A stretch of DNA of 34,084 bases from positions 1 through 34,084 of the IMG/VR virus record IMGVR_UViG_3300044703_000135; one strand, 5' to 3'. Under the pieces are notes generated by a model. It had not been told where the DNA came from, searched no databases, and was given only the letters and a program-made list of their open reading frames with translations. Shown here piece by piece: positions 30,134-34,084 of this stretch. A program made the position numbers and the translations under genes. The stretch comes from a virus. Every line of letters begins with the position of its first letter. Position 1 is the first letter of the stretch.

Positions 30134-30661
30134 CTACCGCAGCCCGAAATGCTTCACCAGCGCGCTGAGCCCGCGCTTGAGATCGGCCAGCCCGCCGCGC
30201 GGGCATGGCTCGCCATGCACGGCGACCCGCGCCACCGCCCGCGCCGCCTTCTGTCCCGCTTCGAACACCGCCGCGACGGCCGTGTCGTAGCGCTCCTTGC
30301 GCTTGCGGCATTCGCATTCGATTGCCGTGCCCGGCGGAGGCCGCCGGCAGATCTCCGGCGCGCAGGGATAGCCCTTGCCGGAGCCCGACATGATCGAGGG
30401 CGTGCCGATGGATGCGCGATATTGCCCGACGATGTAAGCGTAGCGCTGCCCGGCTTCGTACTGCGCATCGGTGATGACGTTGATCAGGTTGAGCGCGCCG
30501 AACGGCGTGTCGGCCTTCTGGTCGAGCCGCACCGGCTCGGGCAGCCAGCGGCGGTGCGGCTGCTGCGCGGCGAGCGCGCGGTAATCGACCTTGACCCGCA
30601 CCAGCTCTCCGCTCGGATGGCGGGGGCCGGCCAGTCGCTTGCGGCCTCGTCGTCGTGCCAT
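30134..30661 (-). CDS. Phage protein of unknown function, 175 aa
   Basis: 175 residues with a basic N-terminus (MARRRGRKRLAGPRHPSGEL). Middle segments follow (NLINVITDAQYEAGQRYAYI) and a Cys-containing basic part CECRKRKERYDTAVAAVFEA. It ends LADLKRGLSALVKHFGLR. It lies between the replication-organiser-like gene and terS, where rhizobial prophages often carry such a gene; I know of no function. Its start is at the stop of the upstream gene. Its last 110 bases are duplicated at 29503-29615. Confidence 0.6.
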   Translation of the reverse strand: MARRRGRKRLAGPRHPSGELVRVKVDYRALAAQQPHRRWLPEPVRLDQKADTPFGALNLINVITDAQYEAGQRYAYIVGQYRASIGTPSIMSGSGKGYPCAPEICRRPPPGTAIECECRKRKERYDTAVAAVFEAGQKAARAVARVAVHGEPCPRGGLADLKRGLSALVKHFGLR

Positions 30662-31588
30662 TCAGCCCTCCCCTGCGTGGATGGAATCCGGACCGGCGTC
30701 GCGCTCAGCCGGCCGCGGCGGCTGCGCCGGCGACTGGGACGCCTGCGGCGGCCATTGCGCCGGAAAGCGCCAGCCGCCATTGCGATCGCGCGGGCAATTC
30801 CTGCCCCGCGTCGCGCGCGCATGGGCATCCCAGGCCGCAAGCTCCGCGCTGTCGGCGGCGGCATAGAAACCAAAGGCGTGCACGGCCGCCGGCATCTCGG
30901 TATTGGGCTCGCGGCCCAAAAGCTCCACCGCCTTCAGGCACCAATTGTCCCAGGCCGCACCCCAATTGGCCGAGCGGCGGCCGCTGCTGAGCGCATGGTT
31001 CTTGCAGCGATCCCACTCGCGCGCGATTTCGGAATCCAGGAGCCCGCGCTTGCGCGCCGCCGCGCGGCGCTCATCGGTGAGCGCAAGATCGGCCGGCCAC
31101 GGTGCAGTCTGCCTTCGGCTCGGTCTTGTTTCGCCCGCCATCCCCTCCGAGCGAAGCGAGGAATCTGGACTCTGGAGTCTGGTTTCTGGACTCTGGGCTT
31201 TATCCGGCGGGTTAACCCCCGCGCTGTCGGGCGCGCTCAGCTGCGGATTACCCCCCGCGCGGCCGTTCCTGGCATCGCGCTCGGCCTTGGCCTTATCCCG
31301 CACCATGCGCCGGGAATAGATCGCGCCGCTCGCCGCGCGGCTAAACACATGGCGCGCTTGCAGTTCGTTCAGCGCCCGCTTTACTTCCGGCACAGGGCGG
31401 CCGACCAGCGCGGCAATGCCCTGCGGATCGGGCTGCGCGCCGTCGATGGTCAGGTAGCCGTAGGGCTCGCCTTCATGCATGTAGCTCATGAGATCGATCC
31501 ATAATCCGCGCGCCGTGAGCGAGCACAGGCGCAGGCGCGGATCGCCGCGCCAGTCGGCGGGGTAGAATTTCATCCAGGGGCGGCTCAT
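30662..31588 (-). CDS. Replication-organiser-like protein (DUF1376-like N-terminus)
   Basis: 308 residues from the ATG at 31588 (MSRPWMKFYPADWRGDPRLR). The N-terminal 110 residues resemble the DUF1376/winged-helix domains of phage replication proteins: KFYPADW, LTARGLWIDLMSYMHEGEP, PEVKRALNELQARHVFSR. A low-complexity linker follows (with a repeat, QSPETRLQSPDSSL). A C-terminal region has EIAREWDRCKNHALSSGRRS and WGAAWDNWCLKAVEL, as in DnaT-like helicase-loading parts. It probably works with the DnaA-like protein just upstream to start phage replication. A start at 31573 (MKFYPAD) is possible. Confidence 0.65.
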   Translation of the reverse strand: MSRPWMKFYPADWRGDPRLRLCSLTARGLWIDLMSYMHEGEPYGYLTIDGAQPDPQGIAALVGRPVPEVKRALNELQARHVFSRAASGAIYSRRMVRDKAKAERDARNGRAGGNPQLSAPDSAGVNPPDKAQSPETRLQSPDSSLRSEGMAGETRPSRRQTAPWPADLALTDERRAAARKRGLLDSEIAREWDRCKNHALSSGRRSANWGAAWDNWCLKAVELLGREPNTEMPAAVHAFGFYAAADSAELAAWDAHARATRGRNCPRDRNGGWRFPAQWPPQASQSPAQPPRPAERDAGPDSIHAGEG

Positions 31589-31616
31589 TTCGTCTACCAG
31601 GACGCGCGTGCGACAT

Positions 31617-32147
31617 TCACTTCGGCGCGCCCGCGAGCGAGTGTTCAAGCTCGGTCAGCTCCTGCGCCAGGTCGCGATCCTCCGCGCGCAGCTTGGCGAT
31701 TTTCTTTTTCGCATTGAGAATGGTGGTGTGATCGCGCCCACCGAAGCCGCGCCCGATCTCCGGCAGGGATTTCAGCGTGAGACGATGCGCCAGATACATG
31801 GCGATGTGGCGCGGCCGCACCAGCTTGGCGTCGTGCTGAGGCGAGTCGATCTCGCCCATGGTCACGCCATAGCGGCGGCAGATCGCATGCTTGATGTCGA
31901 GGATCGAGGGCGCGCGCGTGCGCCCGTCCTGCCGCGCCACCGCGGCGGCCGCCAGGCTTTGCGACAATTGCGAAAACAAACGCTCGAGCGTGTCGAGCTT
32001 GTCCTTGATCTGCCGCAGCTCCGCGCGCGTGCCGTCCGTCGCGGCCGCATCGGCGGCCGTCTGCTCGGGCGCCGGCAACGGAGTCGCAGCCGATTGCAGC
32101 TTCGGGCTCAGACGCGCTTTGGCGATGGCGACTTGCAACGATTCCAT
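31617..32147 (-). CDS. Stand-alone DnaA domain IV-like protein
   Basis: 176 residues. The C-terminal part (about 85-165) is a DnaA DNA-binding domain: DIKHAICRRYGVTMGEIDSP, then LVRPRHIAMYLAHRLT and the signature GRGFGGRDHTTILNAKKKI. No AAA+ ATPase domain is present; the N-terminal part is Ala-rich with one coiled coil (ELRQIKDKLDTLERLFSQLS). It may bind DnaA boxes and direct host DnaA or replication proteins to the phage origin, or act as a regulator. The ATG at 32147 has GGGAG seven bases upstream. It heads the minus-strand block before the replication-organiser gene. Confidence 0.8.
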   Translation of the reverse strand: MESLQVAIAKARLSPKLQSAATPLPAPEQTAADAAATDGTRAELRQIKDKLDTLERLFSQLSQSLAAAAVARQDGRTRAPSILDIKHAICRRYGVTMGEIDSPQHDAKLVRPRHIAMYLAHRLTLKSLPEIGRGFGGRDHTTILNAKKKIAKLRAEDRDLAQELTELEHSLAGAPK

Positions 32148-32158
32148 GCAGCGCTCCC

Positions 32159-32281
32159 TTACCAGCGGACGATCAGCAGCGCCGCGCCGAGCGACAGGCA
32201 AAAGATCAGCGCGAACGCGCCCAGGAAGGCACCGAAGAAGCGCGTGGCGAATTCATCTTCGGCTTCGGCGTCATCGTTCAT
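32159..32281 (-). CDS. Small membrane protein, 40 aa
   Basis: 40 residues: an acidic start MNDDAEAEDEFATRFF, then one membrane segment (FGAFLGAFALIFCLSLGAAL) ending LIVRW. The ATG at 32281 has GGAAA upstream. It precedes the DnaA-like gene by 11 bases, on the same strand. Function unknown. Confidence 0.5.
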   Translation of the reverse strand: MNDDAEAEDEFATRFFGAFLGAFALIFCLSLGAALLIVRW

Positions 32282-32550
32282 GGCGAGTTTCCGTTTGCGG
32301 ATGGCGCCGCCGGCGCAAGACCGGCATGCGCGGAATCGAACGAGTTGCCGCTGGGGTTTGCGGGGCACGGCAACTCGCCGGAGCGGCCGATGGATGAAGC
32401 GGCACCGGCGCTCTGTCCGCGCGGGCCGCGGGCGGGCGCGCGGGGTTGGATGACGGAGGGGCGGGCAGGATAAACCGATGCAAGCGGTCGGCCGGCTGGG
32501 CGGGACTTCTTGCTAGAATCGGGGCGCTGTTTTGCCCGGCGCTTTGGCAA
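32278..32550 (-). CDS. Possible small basic protein (weak)
   Basis: A 90-codon frame from a TTG, whose stop overlaps the start of the 40-aa gene (ATGA). It is Pro/Ala/Ser/Arg-rich (MPKRRAKQRPDSSKKSRPAG) and has no ribosome site. The coupling overlap is the only argument in favour. Otherwise 32282-32693 holds no supported gene apart from the promoter-like region near 32.6 kb. Confidence 0.25.
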   Translation of the reverse strand: MPKRRAKQRPDSSKKSRPAGRPLASVYPARPSVIQPRAPARGPRGQSAGAASSIGRSGELPCPANPSGNSFDSAHAGLAPAAPSANGNSP

Positions 32551-32606
32551 GTCAAGAAGCGGCCTGTCGGTTGTCCCCGATATCCTCTGCTACAACTTAT
32601 TGATGC

Positions 32607-32628
32607 TATATTGGGCAGCACCGCCCAA
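32607..32628 (+). promoter_or_regulatory. Extended -10-like site with inverted repeat
   Basis: TGCTATATT (extended -10 form, TATATT at 32607-32612) overlaps a perfect inverted repeat TTGGGC-AGCACC-GCCCAA (32611-32628). It lies 66 bases before the plus-strand 92-aa gene. It could be a promoter with an operator or an early hairpin. No good -35 is seen. Confidence 0.35.
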
Positions 32629-32693
32629 AAATTGCGGGTTTTCCGGCGTCCCCTTCCGGCATAGCGGCATCCCGCCGTGTGACAGGGGCTTTC

Positions 32694-32972
32694 ATGATTA
32701 TCCGGCCGGTCCGCACGATGATCGAGCCTGTGCCCATTCAGGAATTCCATTGCGACGGCATCGGGCTGATCGTCGTCAGCAACGCCATCGTTCAAATCGT
32801 GCTCTATGCCGAGGAATCGGTGCTGGAATCTCCCGACCATTGCCCGGTCTATGTCGCCAAACTGCGGATCCGGGCGCCGCTCTGCCGCCTGCCCTTGGCG
32901 GCCGAGCAGTTGACGGACTGCGTGGCCCGCTCGGCGGTGCGCCGGATTGCCAGTCCGAGCCTGATGCAATAG
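32694..32972 (+). CDS. Phage control-region protein, 92 aa
   Basis: 92 residues from the ATG at 32694 (AGGGG five bases upstream; a GTG at 32679 is possible). It starts MIIRPVRTMIEPVPIQEFHC and is beta-rich (GIGLIVVSNAIVQIVLYAEE, PVYVAKLRIRAPLCRLPLAA), with a short basic C-terminus. It lies beside the repressor gene on the same strand. Not a recognised family; similar small proteins occur beside repressors in rhizobial prophages. Confidence 0.6.
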   Translation: MIIRPVRTMIEPVPIQEFHCDGIGLIVVSNAIVQIVLYAEESVLESPDHCPVYVAKLRIRAPLCRLPLAAEQLTDCVARSAVRRIASPSLMQ

Positions 32973-33049
32973 CGCGCTCATTCGTCTACCGCCGCCGCTG
33001 CGAGGATTCGTCCGGTCATTGCGCCTGGGAAAGCCATCGTGGCGCTGTC

Positions 33050-33089
33050 TGTACATCCAGCGCACAAACGGAGTCAAGCCTTTTGTACA
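33050..33089. promoter_or_regulatory. TGTACA operator-like sites before the repressor gene
   Basis: TGTACA palindromes at 33050-33055 and 33084-33089 (in TTTTGTACACCGGG). A third at 33130-33135 touches the repressor start codon. The spacing and place suggest autoregulatory operators. Confidence 0.5.
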
Positions 33090-33134
33090 CCGGGTGATAT
33101 TTACCGCGGAATCCGCACGGTGCATCCTGTGTAC

Positions 33135-33470
33135 ATGGCCAAGAAAGTGACGCCGCGCTTCCGCAAGCCGCAATACCGGCGGACCTTCATCCGGGAATGG
33201 CGCCAGCACCGGAACAAGACGTTGCAGCAATTGGCCGAGGCGGTCGGCACCACCCATGCCAGCCTGTCGCGGCTGGAGCGCGGCAAGCAGCCCTATAGCC
33301 AGGCCCTGCTCGAGGCCCTGGCGGAGGCTTTGCAGACCGACGTAGCCAGCCTGTTGATGCGCGATCCCTCCGACCCGGAGGCGATCTGGTCGGTCTGGGA
33401 TCAGGCCAAGCCGGGCGTGCGCCGGCAGATCGTGGAAATCGCCAAAACTCTGACCAAGACCGGCACCTGA
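33135..33470 (+). CDS. XRE-family transcriptional regulator
   Basis: 111 residues from the ATG at 33135. An HTH_3/XRE domain lies at about 20-75 (TLQQLAEAVGTTHASLSRLE, then RGKQPYSQALLEALAEALQT). A short C-terminal part (WDQAKPGVRRQIVEIAKTLT) has no S24 peptidase, so it would not be inactivated by RecA-type self-cleavage. It could be the lysogeny repressor or a Cro-like switch protein. TGTACA sites lie upstream, one across its start, and again before the next gene, so it probably controls itself and the 157-aa gene. The frame extends further upstream, but the ATG at 33135 gives the natural domain boundary. Confidence 0.8.
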   Translation: MAKKVTPRFRKPQYRRTFIREWRQHRNKTLQQLAEAVGTTHASLSRLERGKQPYSQALLEALAEALQTDVASLLMRDPSDPEAIWSVWDQAKPGVRRQIVEIAKTLTKTGT

Positions 33471-33532
33471 GTCGCCACTGAAGCCGGCGGCTGGCCGGTT
33501 TTTCCGCCCAGGGCCCGCTGCTCATGCGATTT

Positions 33533-33585
33533 TGTACACATCAAGAACAATCAGCGCTTGACCCCATATGTGCACTACATGTACA
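33533..33585. promoter_or_regulatory. TGTACA operator-like sites before the 157-aa gene
   Basis: TGTACA at 33533-33538 (TTTTGTACACATC) and 33580-33585 (ACATGTACATTT), in the 140-base gap between repressor and 157-aa gene. The first matches the upstream site TTTTGTACAC closely. Confidence 0.5.
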
Positions 33586-33610
33586 TTTCAACGTCAACCA
33601 GGGACGAGCC

Positions 33611-34084
33611 ATGGCGGATACGCCTCGCCGCTCCGAGCGGGATCTCGCCCGCGCCGCCTCGGCGCGCGTCGCGGATAGCGGTGGATCGGCGGTGGCCGCC
33701 GCGCTCGCCGCCATCGATGCCGCGTTCAACCAGGCAGCGGTTCACAACCGCTTCAAGCAACGGGTGGAAACCCTGCTGGCGCTCGGCCCCGCGCATCCGG
33801 AGGTCAAGGCGCGATTCCGCGAGCGGGCGCGCCGCATGACGGAGCGGCGGCTCGATCTTCCCGCCGCCATCGCGATGATCGAAGACGCAGTGAAAGAGGA
33901 ACGTCGGCTGTTTCACTTCTGCCAGGCGCTCTCGCTCAACCGCCCGCGGCTGTCGCTGATGGCACTGGCGGAAGCCCATCTGCTGCTGCGCTTCCTGCGC
34001 CGGAAAGGCATGGCGAGACAGTTCCCGGATATCCTGGAGACTTTATGTGAACCGGTGCCGCATCTGGCGCGGGCGGCGGAATAG
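33611..34084 (+). CDS. Phage early-region protein, 157 aa
   Basis: 157 residues from the ATG at 33611 (GGGACGAG upstream), ending at the last base of the window. It is helix-rich: MADTPRRSERDLARAASARV, AAALAAIDAAFNQAAVHNRF, KARFRERARRMTERRLDLPA and LMALAEAHLLLRFLRRKGMA. No catalytic or HTH motif was recognised. Its promoter region carries two TGTACA sites, so it may be repressor-controlled, possibly an early or anti-repressor gene; that role is inference. Confidence 0.6.
   Translation: MADTPRRSERDLARAASARVADSGGSAVAAALAAIDAAFNQAAVHNRFKQRVETLLALGPAHPEVKARFRERARRMTERRLDLPAAIAMIEDAVKEERRLFHFCQALSLNRPRLSLMALAEAHLLLRFLRRKGMARQFPDILETLCEPVPHLARAAE

Noticed and set aside
30128-31504. Plus-strand open frame of 458 codons
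   Set aside because: It is antisense to the replication-organiser-like gene, Arg/Ala-rich, and without motif.
32271-33257. Minus-strand open frame of 328 codons
   Set aside because: It lies opposite the 92-aa and repressor genes, with shadow composition and no ribosome site.

Overview
The window is a temperate-phage (prophage) segment from a high-GC alphaproteobacterium, most likely of the Bradyrhizobium/Rhodopseudomonas/Xanthobacteraceae group. The host guess rests on GC-rich codon use, the style of the phage proteins and several GC-rich palindromic intergenic repeats of the kind scattered through those chromosomes. The virion genes fit a short-tailed (podovirus-like) phage with an SU10-type (DUF5309-like) major capsid protein. 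No integrase, tRNA, att site or CRISPR array was seen.

Layout. Nearly all virion and lysis genes lie on the minus strand and read from right to left: DnaA-domain-IV protein and replication-organiser-like protein (31.6-30.7 kb), a protein of unknown function (30.1-30.7), terminase small and large subunits, a metallopeptidase-like protein (present twice), portal (21.7-19.4), tail and fibre-like proteins (19.0-15.7), scaffold (13.0-11.8), major capsid protein (11.8-10.8), small head/tail proteins, tail-tube A/adaptor-like and tail-tube B-like proteins (9.4-7.3), internal/injection-like proteins (7.0-4.6), tail-collar fibre (4.5-3.5), and a lysis block (2.6 kb to the left edge) with an M15 peptidase, a tiny lipoprotein, a membrane-anchored lysozyme-like enzyme, a holin candidate and small membrane proteins. 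Start and stop codons often overlap (ATGA/TGATG), so translation is probably coupled over long stretches. At the right end, plus-strand genes form a control region: a 92-aa protein, an XRE-type repressor and a 157-aa protein, with five TGTACA sites around them.

Accessory genes are inserted against the direction of the late genes. The most striking is an array of six paralogous secreted PAN/Apple-like domain proteins on the plus strand (22.8-30.0 kb), plus a secreted six-cysteine protein. They sit between packaging genes. Five of the six share a TTGCAA-N17-AT-rich hexamer upstream, so they may be expressed from the lysogen independently of the late genes. The array coincides with duplicated or broken packaging genes: two copies of the metallopeptidase-like gene, a direct repeat of the terS/terL junction, a terL remnant, and a repeated 3' end of the 30.1-kb gene. 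This indicates repeated duplication and deletion around these genes.

Other cargo: a methyltransferase gene (2.65-3.46) whose stop codon overlaps that of the tail fibre gene, and an accessory block (13.0-15.3) with two small overlapping genes and a PLD-like/multi-TM gene pair that could be an exclusion or defence system (inference only).
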